Positions 44,461-54,837 of a DNA stretch of 64,000 bases are shown one piece after another. A program made the position numbers and the translations under genes. The DNA is from Bettongia penicillata ogilbyi. Lineage: Eukaryota; Chordata; Mammalia; Diprotodontia; Potoroidae. Below the pieces are notes generated by a model. It was not told where the DNA came from. It ran no database searches and saw only the letters and a program-made list of their open reading frames with translations. Location: the NCBI GenBank assembly GCA_023548195.1, contig JAJHZJ010000268.1, forward strand, positions 2,844,766 through 2,908,765, in the 5' to 3' direction. How positions within the stretch are numbered: position 1 is the first letter of the stretch; each line of letters begins with the position of its first letter.

Positions 44461-44939
44461 ACAGATTTTCTAGACTAGTGTTCTGTACTTGTATGCCAAT
44501 AGTTCTGGATGTCTTAACAGGTGTAGTCGTAAATTTCTCTGTATATTTCAAGTCATTTGGATGAGAATTTCTCCTTTTATCTTTTCTAGATGGATTTTGT
44601 TGGTAGTATATAGAAATGATGATGATTTAAAGTATGCTGCTATTTGGCCAGGTATTAATTATTTAAATCAATTTTAATGGGTTTTCTAGGGTTCTCCACG
44701 TAGAACATCCAATCATCTGCAAAATGCCAAAATTTTATTTCCCTTTTAACTTTTCTTATCTCCTCAATTTCTTTTTTTTATCTTACAGGTATAATTACAA
44801 TTTCAGCATCATGTTAATGCTTTACCCATAGACTTTACCCATAATAGAAAGACTTTTAGTTTATACTGATCAGAAATAATCCTGGCAATTGATTTGATTA
44901 TATTTGATAATAATTTCTTTTACTTCTTCTTCCCTCTCC

Positions 44940-45195
44940 CTCCTTCACAGGTGAAGAAGAAATAAAGGAAATACTTTTTAAAACCATTTTCTTATTTATG
45001 TCAATAAAATTGTCCATTTAAATTAATTAGAATACTTATAATAAATGCCTATATCTATATCAAAAGAAGAGATGCAGAGAAATTAAATAGCCCAGTCTCA
45101 GAAAAAAATAATTGAAGAAACTATAGATGAATTTCCAACATGGGGGGAGGAGTAAAGGACTAACTAGATCTATAAGTGAATTCTGTAAAAAATTT
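44940..45195 (+). pseudogene. L1 ORF2 RT N-terminal segment in opposite orientation
   Basis: In the plus direction ATAGCCCAGTCTCAGAAA, ATAATTGAAGAAACTATAGA and ATAAGTGAATTCTGTAAA match the sense L1 ORF2 block that encodes the SEKEIEQAINELP-like region before the RT fingers. The flanks on both sides are antisense L1, and this block sits exactly where its antisense counterpart should be. Confidence 0.6.
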
Positions 45196-46703
45196 AATTT
45201 TCCCCCTTTTTTTTTGATAATGGCAATTTGCTTTCTATTCTCCTACTTTAAATAGAATCTACTTATGACTAATCTTCTCCTTTTTCCCAAAACTTGAGCT
45301 CCCACTTCTTTTTTTTAAAATCAATTCAGTGTTTTTTCTTTCCATTTAATTAATCTTTTTATTTTCAGAATTTTTATTTTAAAGCTCATATTGTGTTTTT
45401 TAATTTGTCAATTTTCTAGACTTCTCTAATCACATACTTTGTTCATTAATCAATTATTTATATTTTTTTGTTGATAAAGTGTTTAGAGACACAAAATTTC
45501 CTCTTTGGACTTCTTTGGCTGAGCCTCAAAGTTTTGTTATGTTGTCTCATGATTATAATTTTCTTTGATGAAATGTTCCATTGTGTCTGTGAGTTTTTCT
45601 TTGACCCATGAATTTTTCAGGATTAAATAATTTCATCTCCAATTAACTTTTAATTCTTTTCTCAAAGGTATTAATATATTGAGTATTTTTTTTTTACTGA
45701 GTTTTGTTTGGTAATGATGTGTTTGATATTTCTGATTTTGTGCATTTTATGAGGTTCTATATCCTAAAACATGGTAAATTTTTGTAAAATGCCAATACAT
45801 CTGAGAAAAATAAATACTTTTTCTTATAATATTCAAAATTCCATTATGATTCTTGACTACTTTGTTGATTATCTTTTCATTAGATTTGTCTAGATGTTAA
45901 AGGGGTATTCTCAACCATTAAAAAGAAATTTCCAACTATTAAAGTCTTTTTCATTACCTAAATTAAGTATTTATCTCTTTATTTAGATGCTACATCTTTT
46001 TTCCATATTTACGTGAAGAACTGGTATTCATTTATTGTCTAAGTTTACTTTAATCAAAATATAGTTCATCTCTTTATTTCTTTTGTCTATTTTTATTCCT
46101 ATATTATCTAAGCTCCTAATTACTACTTGATTTTCTGAGATCATCTGAAGCATATTATGCTGGAGCCCCTATTTTAACCCTAAATCTTTCTCTTTTAAAT
46201 ATTGTAAATGACATTTTGTTAGATTGCTCTTTCTGTACATTCTGTTGTAGTTCTCTGTTTTATATGAGTTCACTTCTATTTCCATTCACATTTATTATTT
46301 GTAATTTGTATTTTTCTCCATTCTATTTTTCCACATTTTCCCTCTGTCCCCCTCTTATATAATAAGTCTAACTGAATTAGGGCTTTCAAAACTAGCGATC
46401 TGTATTTTGTTCAATACTCTTCCATTCCACTATTGCTCTTCCCCCTCACAAATTTCCTGACTATAGGTTTTTACACTTTCTTTCATTTTGTTCTTATCTC
46501 TATGCGTCATGCTCAGAAGATGAAGTTTCTTTTTCTTTTTGACTAATTGCTCTGTGAGTCTCCTCACTCTATAATCTCCCTCTCCCCTCTCTTCATGTTG
46601 TCTCCTAATCATTTGCTGATTTTCTATACTAGACGTACATTTATGTAAGTGCATATTCAATCCTTTGTCCTCTTCATATGAAAATGAGGTATACATCTGT
46701 ATC

Positions 46704-46705
<2 letters not shown>

Positions 46706-46761
<56 letters not shown>

Positions 46762-46845
46762 ATCTACCTATCTATCTACCTACCTATCTATATCTATCTG
46801 TCTGTCTATCTCTCTCTCTCTCTATCATCTATCTACCTACCTGTC
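46706..46845. repeat. (TATC)n microsatellite with CTAC/TCTG interruptions
   Basis: Long TATC array, then a mixed CTAC, CTGT and TCTC part. It encodes spurious Tyr-Leu-Ser-Ile frames. Confidence 0.95.
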
Positions 46846-47089
46846 TTTATGTTTGTAAATATGGCCGCTTTCCTGACTCCTTCTATTTTTGTTTATTCAT
46901 CTCTTTATACAGCTATGTGAGATGAATTCTACCCACGTTCTCCCTCTTCCTCCCCTACTATATTCATTTATTATTCTTTTTTCATTTTTCTTTTAAAGGA
47001 ATCAAAATTAAAAAAAAAAAAAACAATTTCCAAGTATTTCGTTTTATTTGTTTCCACTATGACCCTGGAAGACACTTGGGTTTTCAGTA

Positions 47090-47870
47090 GATCCTTGTTC
47101 TCTTTTCTTAATTGAATGTAAAAAATTTTATCAAAATATATTTCTTTCCAGTTGCTCATTTGGAATTGCTTTTCTACATTTCTCTTGATTCTTGTGTTTG
47201 CTTTTCAAAATATCAATGCAGCTCTGGTTTCTTTATCAAGAAAACTCAGAAATTCTCTATTTCATTAAAAATCTATTCCATACTTTCCCAACTTATTCCA
47301 TTACATTGCATTCAGTTTTCCTGGCTAAATTATTCTTGTTTGCAATAATTTATATTTTGCCTTTGGGAATATCATATTACAAGTTTTCCTCTGACAAAGA
47401 GCAATACTAGATATGTGATACTGACTATAGCTCCCTGGTATGTGAATTCTTTCTTCATGGCTGCTTAATCTATTTTTTCTTTCACCTAGAAGTTTTCAAA
47501 TTTTAACCATAATATTCTTTGAAGTTTTCACTTTGGATTTTTTGTGGGAAACGACTGGTAGAATCTTTATTTTTCATTTTTTTCCTCTAGTTCTAATAGG
47601 TCTAGACAGTTTTCATTTGTTATTTCTCAAAATACATTATTTAAGCTTATTTCGTGATCAAGGTAATCCTTCTATCCTTACATTATCTCTCCTTAACCTC
47701 TTTGCCAGGTTAGTCATTTTTGATATGGCATAACTTAAATTATGTGGCATTTTTTCCCAATTTTGTGAGTTTGTTCTAGTAGCTTCTTTGGCCTTAGGTC
47801 TTAGTTTCATTTTCAAGGATTTTCCCACTTGAGTAGAATTTTGCAACTCCTTATTCCTTTACCACTTTTT
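47090..47870 (-). pseudogene. L1 ORF1 remnant, antisense
   Basis: The strand-reversed text of conserved ORF1 blocks is visible: CATGGCTGCTTAATCTATTT, TTTTCTTTCACCTAGAAG, AACCATAATATTCTTTGAAG, TTCTAATAGGTCTAGACAG and ATTATCTCTCCTTAACCTC. They correspond to the C-terminal domain, RRM and late coiled coil of ORF1p, a nucleic-acid chaperone that coats L1 RNA. Broken by many stops and shifts. Confidence 0.65.
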
Positions 47871-47944
47871 TCTTTTAGAATTCTCATTTAATTTATGTGA
47901 TTTTTTTTAAACACTTGCTTATTTTTTTTTCAAGATTCTAGTAG

Positions 47945-48228
47945 TTGTTTTTGTTCAGTAATTTCAGTCACATCTAACTCTTTTTAGCACCATTTGGGGT
48001 TTTCTTGGCAAAGATACTGGAGTGGTTTTTCACTTCCAAACCAAAGATATTGGAATGGTTTTTCACTTCCTTCTCCAGCTCATTTTACAGATGAGGAAAC
48101 TGAAGCAAACAAGGTTAAGTGGTTTGCCCAGGGTCACGTGGCTAGTTAGTGTCTGAGATCAGATTTGAACTCAGGAAGATGAATCTTCCAGATTTCAGGC
48201 TGGATACTCCATCTACCATGTCACCCGT
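47945..48228 (-). repeat. MAR1-type SINE, antisense, nested in the L1
   Basis: Reversed tail (CACCATTTGGGGTTTTCTTG), CORE (CAGATGAGGAAACTGAAGCA) and head. The segment 48009-48041 is tandemly duplicated at 48042-48074 (each CAAAGATA.TGGA.TGG). Flanks ATTCTAGTAG (47935-47944) and ATCCTAGAAG (48229-48238) fit a target-site duplication. Confidence 0.9.
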
Positions 48229-48549
48229 ATCCTAGAAGAGCTTTTGTCAAATCTCTAATTTTCTCTGAGTCATTTTTATGTAGATGATATTGAGCTATTC
48301 TCTTTTGAGTTGTGTCTTGAGCATGATATTTTATATTTCTTTTGCTTATTTATTTTTCTCATTCTACTTTCTGAATTGGATTTTTATTGTCTTCTCATTT
48401 TGCCTTTTCCCACAGTTTCAGACAGTGGTCAGAGTCTGATCAATTCTGTCCTCAATTTTATTGGTTCTTTCCATTAGGTTGTACTCTGTGTTTGTAGCCA
48501 AGTCACTGGTAGGTTTAGTACCTAGGAATAGTTGTACCTTTGGTTGTCC

Positions 48550-49185
48550 CTTGTCAGGGTGCTAGATAGATGGTCTCTATCTTCACTGCTCTGTACCATT
48601 CCCCAAGGTTTCCTTGATCAGAGTATTAGTCTCTAAATCCTCTGAGGTTTTCTTGATCAGGGTATGGGGTGGTTTCTGTCCCCAGATTCTTCCTTGATCA
48701 GAGTTTTGAGTAGTCTTTTGTCCCCCTTATGGTTTACTTGATCCTTGATGCACTAGGTATCCGTCTCTCTGTGCCACCCTGCCCCACACCATTACCTGTT
48801 CAGAGTAATCCATTGCTTTCTTTCCTCCCCCCTCACCAGGGCATCTCTTGACACTGAGTAGTCTCTGCTTCCCTTGCAATTGTCTTGATTAGCACTCAGT
48901 ACAGTCTCTGTACTCCCACAGGTTTTCTCTATCAGAGCGCTAATCAATATTCTACTTTTTATGCTTCCTCCCCACAACTTTATGTTTTTCTTAGCAGTGT
49001 GCTGGGTGGTCTTCTAGCTTCATTTTTGGGTTGATTGGAACACCTGTCTTCCCTCAGACAGGGCACTGTGGCTTTCATTTCCCTCTTCTTGAGTTTTCTC
49101 AGATCAGGAGCCAGACTCTTCTCTGTACTCCCTGGGCTTCCTCAGTTAGGACACAAGCTTGGGCTTAGAGTCTGCTTACCTTTAC
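48550..49185 (-). repeat. Degenerate 39-63 bp tandem array in the L1 5' UTR
   Basis: A CTTGATCAGAG-like core recurs at 48550, 48613, 48652, 48693, 48737, 48796, 48845, 48884, 48927, 48990, 49052, 49098 and 49141, usually followed by an AGTCTCTGTACTCCC-like part. The commonest spacing is 39-49 bases, with some near 60. The position at the 5' side of an L1 recalls promoter monomers. Confidence 0.75.
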
Positions 49186-49388
49186 TCATACTGGCTTCAC
49201 TGGTAGGATTCCTCTTTTAGTGTTCACATCTTTGGAGTATGTTTTTATACAGTCTTTGGTGGGAAAAAGTGGCTTACTTAAGTTTCTCTTTGGATTGTTT
49301 GCTTATTCAATGCAGAGTACTTTTGAGATCACTGCCGGAGTAAAAGTAAAAGACCTGTACTCTCAGGTGACTAACATGCTACCATATT

Positions 49389-49984
49389 AACTATACATCT
49401 ATCTTTTAATCTTTTCCACAAACAAGCAAACATTCATCCTATTTTTTATTCTTCTTTCTCATTACATATAACTAATATTCCTCATTTGCTAGTCATGAAT
49501 TTTTAGATGATTTTATCTTTTTCTTCACTTCTGGCTCCTGATGTTAACATTCCACCACCTGTTTGCACTCACCACATATCCCATCATGGACCTTTGGGTC
49601 ACAAGAGTTAATTTTCCCCTTAGTACTTACTTACAGAAAAATTGTAACTCACTGTATAGCTATGTGCTGTGCTCTAGCTTGTGAAAATTGTTATTGGAGA
49701 CCAATAATGCTTCAAGATGTAGATGTATGTTGTTATAATGGTGGAATGGCAGACAACAGAGCTGACATTTTGCACTGGGGTACTCTTCCTCATGACTGTT
49801 CTAATCACATCACAGAGGGATCCTCCTGTTAGTGCACATATTATTCCACATTATCTCCTGTTTCTTTGCTTTGTAAATGAGCTTTTATGGGTATGTGTAG
49901 CTAGCACTGATAACCATAGTGCAGGAAGGGTCCATATAATCTGAATTACTCATTTCGTAGCTTCCTAGTCAATGGGAATCTTTA
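49389..49984. other. Unassigned non-coding stretch
   Basis: No repeat recognised. Overlapping frames of 73-89 codons (49563-49944) have several Cys and His but no ordered motif. Confidence 0.4.
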
Positions 49985-50165
49985 GTTTATAATCAGAGTA
50001 TATAGGTTTATTCTCTACCTCTGACACTTGCTGGTTGTATGTGTGTACAAGTTGCTTCTCTGTCAGTATCACTTTCCTCCTATACAAAATGAAGAGACTA
50101 GAGAAGATAACTTTTTATGGTTCCTTGCAAGTCTTATTCTTCTGTTACTATGATTTTATGAAGAT
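49985..50165 (+). repeat. MIR
   Basis: CTACCTCTGACACTTGCTGG, GTACAAGTTGCTTCTCTGTC and TATGGTTCCTTGCAAGTC in sense. Confidence 0.65.
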
Positions 50166-50529
50166 AGAAATGAACATTGTACTAGAAGTCAATGAGTTCC
50201 TCATGAAAGGAAGTACATACACAGAAACTGAAGTGGAGATGTTTTAGGAGAAACTAATTCTTCCAATAGGAAGGTAGTGATCTCATGAGGTCCCTTACAA
50301 ATCTGGAAATTTTGTATCCCAATGTCATATAATGGCCAACTCAAAACAAGAATCCAGAACTCCTGATTCAACTACATGACTTCTTATTTTACTTCCAGCT
50401 CTAACAGTCTTTAAATCATGAGCCAGAGAGTGCTCTTTCTGTTCTTCTGATGTGGCTTTGTGTGTGGAAGCATGTAGTCTTATTCAGGGCTTACTGACCC
50501 TGGGACAAACTGGGAGCAACCCATTAGAA

Positions 50530-50578
50530 TGACTAGCACATAGTATATACTTTCAAAATGCTTTTTGATTGATGAATA
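50530..50578 (+). repeat. L2 3' terminus
   Basis: ACTAGCACATAGTATATACT and TTTTTGATTGATGAAT. Confidence 0.55.
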
Positions 50579-50584
50579 TAGGGT

Positions 50585-50830
50585 AATGTGAATAGATAAC
50601 TGGACTTAGAATGAGGAAAATCTGGGTTCAACTTTTTCTTCTGACTCAAGCTAACTTTTTTGATCTTGGGTAAATCCCTTAACCTCTTAGAGTTCGAAGG
50701 CAGCTCTCTAAGACGATAAGGTTCACAAGTGCTGTTTCTCTGCAATGATAGAGGGAATATTTTCACCAGGAGTCCCTTAGACTCATGAAATTTCAGGTTC
50801 AGATTCCACTTCCTCCCAAGACATACATAT
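50585..50830 (+). repeat. tRNA/CORE-type SINE variant, same subfamily as 2289-2545
   Basis: AAAATCTGGGTTCAACTTTT, GATCTTGGGTAAATCCCTTA, then AGGCAGCTCTCTAAGACGAT and GCAATGATAGAGGGAATAT, the special 3' block shared with 2289-2545. Confidence 0.6.
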
Positions 50831-50854
50831 GGAAAGAACCCTACAAAGAACCCA

Positions 50855-50990
50855 TTGGTATTATTACTGCTGTTTTCTACCTGGGGGAAATGAGACTTTA
50901 AGATCAATTGTCCATACCCATGCAGCTTACTTGCCCGAATCTGCCACGAAGTTAGCAAGGTTTGAACAAAGGCTTTACTAATACCAGGTC
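50855..50990 (-). repeat. MIR, antisense
   Basis: GGTATTATTACTGCTGTTTT, GGGAAATGAGACTTTAAGAT and AAGGTTTGAACAAAGGC. Confidence 0.55.
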
Positions 50991-51536
50991 TAGATCTTTT
51001 TATAAAACCATCCTAGTATGGATTGTCATCTTTCTGGAAGTCAGGGTCTTATGAGGGGTCTCCTGGGTATTGCTGGAATGTCAAAAGCTCATAAAATAGT
51101 CATTCCAATTAAAAGCAGTATGAACTCCAATCCAGCCTATGGAAGTATGAAATGGCCCACACAGCTGGACAGCACAAAAGAAACTATTAATAGTTTTAAT
51201 TAGTCAATCCCAGAAATGTAGTTTGTGATTTCTAAGAAGCATGGGGCCAGGGGACAAAATAGTGAAGAAGAGCTCAGACCTGAAGGGCTCACCATCTGAT
51301 TTGCCATGGTAACACCCAAGGAATTAAAATAACTCACAAAGTTAATATAGAAAGACCGAGAATCACTGTTCTTATAGCTCATTAAAAAATGCAAATGACT
51401 TAGGTTAGAATTAACAAGAAATTATTTAATCAAAATTCTCCTAGTTTTTCTCTAGCTATTATGCCCCTTTTCCTCCCTTTTCTTCTCTTCCATTTTATTT
51501 CTTCCTTACAGAGAAATAAAATAGACTAAGACCAGC
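50991..51536. other. Unassigned non-coding stretch
   Basis: Nothing recognised; a pyrimidine-rich patch lies near 51465-51500. Confidence 0.4.
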
Positions 51537-52235
51537 CAATCAGTCAGTAAACATTTGTGAAGAACTTAAAATGGTGACAGGCATAGTGCTCAACACTGGG
51601 GATACAAAGAAATGAAAAAGACAACCCCTGGCCCGGAGGAGATCATGGTCTAATGGGAGAGATAACATGCAAACAACCATGTCTGAAAAGCTATTTACAG
51701 GATATGGAGGAAATAATGAACAGAAGCAAGGCTCTCACAGAGATTGGGAAAGGTTTTTGGTAGAAGGTCAGATTTAAGTTGGACCCTGAAGGAAGCCAGG
51801 AAAGCCAGAAGGCAGAGATGAGGAGGAAGAGTATTATAAGTATGGAGGAAAGCTAGAGAAAATGCATTCAGAGATAGATTGTCTTGTGCAAGGAATGACA
51901 AGGAGGTCAGTGTCACTGGATCAAAGAATGTCAAAGGGGTGTAAGCTGTAAGGATTGGATAGGGGGGTTAGGTTAGGTTAGGAAGGGCTTTGAAGGTCAA
52001 ACAGACGATTTTCTATTTAATCCTAGAGGTGAGCCATTGGAGCGGCGTGTGGGGAATGACATGGTCAGACCTGCAATTTAGGACCTACATTTTGGCAGCA
52101 GAATGTGGGATGGACAAGTGCAGAAAAACTGATTGCAAACAGACTAACTAGTTACTCATCGAATTAGTCCAGGTATTGAGTAATGAGAACTTAGACCAGG
52201 GTGGTGGCAATGTTAGAGGAGAGAAAGGAACATAT
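51537..52235 (-). mobile_element. L2 3' half, antisense, about 0.7 kb
   Basis: AATCAGTCAGTAAACATTTG, ACACTGGGGATACAAAGAAA, GGTCTAATGGGAGAGATAAC, CCTGAAGGAAGCCAGGAAAG, AATGACAAGGAGGTCAGTGT, GAATGACATGGTCAGACCTG and CAGGGTGGTGGCAATGTTAG give a continuous antisense L2 from the 3' end into ORF2. Non-coding. Confidence 0.9.
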
Positions 52236-52284
52236 ATATTCTTTAGAGGCAATATTAATCCTACAGATGTAGTACTGGACAAAG

Positions 52285-53155
52285 AGTTCTATGGGTTTAG
52301 GTTCCCTTGATTTTTTCAAAGCTTTGCAGAAATTACTATTCCTGTGGAAAATATGGAAAATATAGATTAGATGTTAATACAATCAGATGGATTCATAACT
52401 GGGCAAGTTTATTTCATAGAAGAGATATCCTCACCTGGAGTTCCATAGACCAATGAAATTACAGACAGTACACAAACCTCTTCAGTATTGGGAAGGTTTA
52501 ATGTCTCCAGTTTTAAAGATGGGGAATTTAAGACACAGAGATGACAAATGATTTGCCCAGGGTTACACAGTGTGTGTTTGATCAGGGCTACAATTACTCC
52601 TAAACTTCCTGGTTTACAAAATATGAGAGCTGGATGACCCTCAGAAGTCAGCTAATCTAACTCATACACAAAAGGAATATATAAATTTATAAGGCTTACT
52701 TGTTAATGGATCACTGGTAAGATGGTAGAAAGTCTCTGATCGAACCACAGGGATCTATGCTTAACCTTGTGTATTTAACATTTTTTAATCAGTGGTTAGA
52801 TGAAAAAATTGATTCGGTGCTTTTCAATGTTATTAATGGTATAATTCTGGGCAGTGTATCTGATACATGGGATGACAAGATTCAAAAGGTTCTTGATGGA
52901 CTAGAGCATTGTACTGAATAAAATAAAATGAAATTCAGTAGATATAAAAGGGAAGTCTTATATTTGGGTATGTGTAATGAACTTCAGAATTATAAGATGG
53001 GGAGGAATTTGTAGACATAATTGTTTATCTTGGAGTACTGATAGACTTCAAACTCGATATAAATCGTCACTATGAAATGGCAGGTAAAGATTTAGGGGAC
53101 CTCAGGCTGAATTAAGAGGCAATTTAGCTCTGGAGAGACCATGTCACCCGCTGAA
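52285..53155 (+). mobile_element. CR1/L3 RT region, sense, with a nested MIR
   Basis: TCAAAGCTTTGCAGAAATTA, GATGGATTCATAACTGGGC, then after an interruption TCTGATCGAACCACAGGGAT, ATTTTTTAATCAGTGGTTAG, ATAAAATGAAATTCAGTAGA, GTCTTATATTTGGGTATGTG and AGACTTCAAACTCGATATAA. This is the RT and following part of CR1/L3 ORF2, with the catalytic region around 52815 too decayed to read. Confidence 0.75.
52440..52620 (-). repeat. MIR, antisense, nested in CR1/L3
   Basis: GTCTCCAGTTTTAAAGATGG, TTTAAGACACAGAGATGAC and TGATTTGCCCAGGGTTACAC in antisense MIR order, splitting the CR1/L3. Confidence 0.65.
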
Positions 53156-53194
53156 GCTGGTAGAGGATCCAAGTGATTGCTTCTCCTTCCTATC

Positions 53195-53369
53195 TTCCTT
53201 CCTTCCTTCCTTCCTTCCTTCCTTCCTTCCTTCCTTCCTTCCTTCCTTCCTTCCTTCCTTCCTTCCTTCCTTCCTTCCCTCCTTCCTATCTTCCTTCCTT
53301 CCTTCCTTCCTTCCTTCCTTCCTTCCTTCCTTCCTTCCTTCCTTCCTTCCTTCCTTCCTTCCTTCCTTC
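53195..53369. repeat. (CTTC)n microsatellite, two blocks
   Basis: About 21 units, a CCCTCCTTCCTATC interruption near 53278-53291, then about 19 more units. Produces a 153-codon spurious Leu-Pro-Ser-Phe frame. Confidence 0.98.
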
Positions 53370-54229
53370 TCTTCTTTTTCCTCCTCCTCTCCCTTTCCTC
53401 CTCCTTTTCCTTCTTTTTTAATCTCCTTTTTCTCTTCCTTCTTTCTGATAGCCCATTAACTGAAATCGTCCCTCAAATTAGTGGTTTTTATCGCAGGGGA
53501 GGGGTAGAATCTCAAAACAAAAAAAAAAGAGGTCAGTACATGGATGATCACCTAATGATTATTCACAACTTTTCACACTCTGCCATGAGGGGAAATCTCC
53601 TAGTCCACTTAACTATAACTCCTGAGCCTCATTGGTAACATATTCAATTTATACAAATCAGTAACAAGGAAACTATTTACTCTTAAACATAAAACATTGA
53701 CTAAAGAGTAAAGAAAAACCAGTAATGATCTCAATATTTGCTTAATAGAAGCCAAAAACAGGAATAATCAAAACCTCACAGTCCATTCATAAACCTGGAT
53801 CACACTTTCCCACAAATGCACATAATGTCTGTTGGGGAGAGTGGGCCCAAAAAATCTAGCAGTGAGACACAGGTGGCTTATATGCCAGGACAGCTCACCA
53901 CTACAAATTAGAGCTGGATATCAATGATTTCTTTGAGGGAACAGTTAATACCCTGTATTACTTGGTGCTCTTCTGAGCCTCTCTCCTTTCCTTTGACTAA
54001 CCTGATTCTCTTCTACTCTCAGGTTGCTGAAGTAGTGTTAAGTACCTTTAATAATAACACCCTTTCCTGAAAACACCAGCCCTAAGCTTGAAGTCTTCAG
54101 ATTTCAAGGTATCTTCCCTTGACAGGGTGTTAAAGCAATGTTAAACTATTTCAGTCACAAGTAGTCCCCTTAAGTAAGAGAATGGGAAAGCTCCTCAAAT
54201 AAGCTTTCTGTGCTCTGAGGACTTTCTTC
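53370..54229. other. Unassigned stretch, left part of an unidentified region
   Basis: After a pyrimidine-rich patch (53370-53440) no repeat is recognised. It may belong with 54421-54548 and 57655-58040 as one older region split by younger insertions; it has a loosely LTR-like look but no confirmed LTR signals. Confidence 0.3.
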
Positions 54230-54237
54230 CTCTAAAG

Positions 54238-54412
54238 CAGGGGAATCTTAACCTTGAATCCAGGTTGTTGCTACATAACTATATTTGAACATAATTGACT
54301 TTTTTTCTCTCTTACTTTATGCATTTAAAAAAAATTACTTGGGAAGGGATCTATAGGCTTTACTGAATTATCAAGGGATCTGTGAAATATTAGAAAAGGT
54401 TAAGAAAACCTG
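54238..54412. mobile_element. hAT-type MITE with terminal inverted repeats and 8-bp duplication
   Basis: Starts CAGGGGAATCTTAACCTT and ends AAGGTTAAGAAAACCTG, which are inverted copies of each other with few mismatches. Flanking 8-mers CTCTAAAG (54230-54237) and CTATAAAG (54413-54420) differ at one base. CAG(G)G..CCTG ends, 8-bp duplication and a 175-bp length without coding capacity fit a non-autonomous hAT element, moved by a transposase supplied in trans. Confidence 0.85.
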
Positions 54413-54420
54413 CTATAAAG

Positions 54421-54548
54421 CTGGAAAAGTCAGCAGAGGGCAATACAGATAAGTCCAGACAGTTTCTTTATAAAGCAAGAATTGGCTTCTGCCAATGTAC
54501 TCCCAACAGTTCTCTAGTCAAAATAACTCTCAGGGCATTGATAGGGTT
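54421..54548. other. Unassigned spacer between the MITE and a SINE
   Basis: Contains TTCTGCCAATGTACTCCC; not assigned. Confidence 0.4.
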
Positions 54549-54787
54549 AACTGTTGTTGAGTCATTTCAGTCTTGTTTCACTCTTTAATAATTCATTTTG
54601 GGTTTTCTTGCCAAAGACTGTGAAGTGGTTTGCTATTTCCTTCTCTAGATCATTTTACAGGTGAGGAAACTGAGGCAGAGTTAAGTGACTCACCCAGGGT
54701 CACACAGCTCATGTTTCAGGCTAGATTTGAACTCAGGTCTTCCTGACCCTAAGCCTGGGGCTCCATTCAGTGCTCTACCTAGCTTCA
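54549..54787 (-). repeat. MAR1-type SINE, antisense
   Basis: CTGTTGTTGAGTCATTTCAG, TTTTGGGTTTTCTTGCC, GTGAAGTGGTTTGCTATTTC, CAGGGTCACACAGCTCATG, GATTTGAACTCAGGTCTTCC and head CAGTGCTCTACCTAGC. Confidence 0.92.
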
Positions 54788-54828
54788 CTGTGCAGGCTTG
54801 TAGAAAATACCAAGGAGAAGGGAGGAAC

Positions 54829-54837
54829 CAAGATGGC
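54829..54837 (+). promoter_or_regulatory. YY1-type site at the start of the L1 5' UTR
   Basis: CAAGATGGC starts 12 bases into the element. Human L1 has the same CAAGATGGC about the same distance from its start, where YY1 positions transcription initiation. Binding here is inferred from that similarity. Confidence 0.6.

Larger units (their letters stand above)
44465..49388 (-). mobile_element. Old L1 in reverse, RT to presumed 5' UTR
   Basis: Left to right this is an L1 read backwards. 44580-44730 is the RT region (CCAATCATCTGCAAAATG complements the FADD codons). 45200-46330 is the RT-endonuclease linker and endonuclease (TTTCTTTGACCCATGAATTT, TTAGATTTGTCTAGATG, ATTATGCTGGAGCCCC). 46330-47080 is inter-ORF. 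47090-47940 and 48230-48420 are ORF1, and 48420-49388 is presumed 5' UTR. It is interrupted by an inverted block, a microsatellite and a SINE. All frames are broken. No target duplication was identified. Confidence 0.75.

Noticed and set aside
46665..46925. Tyr-Leu-Ser-Ile-rich frames of 80-86 codons
   Set aside because: Product of the TATC microsatellite.
50533..50958. 141-codon antisense frame
   Set aside because: It lies over an L2 end, a SINE and part of a MIR; Lys/Ser-rich without recognisable motifs. Chance opening is the simplest account.
51964..51982. Three GGTTAG units, telomere-like
   Set aside because: Only three units, within antisense L2 whose consensus is G-rich there; the TTAGG unit is not the vertebrate TTAGGG. 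Local slippage is enough.
53173..53638. Open frames of 82 and 153 codons, Leu-Pro-Ser-Phe rich
   Set aside because: They are translations of the CTTC microsatellite with a random tail, not a protein.
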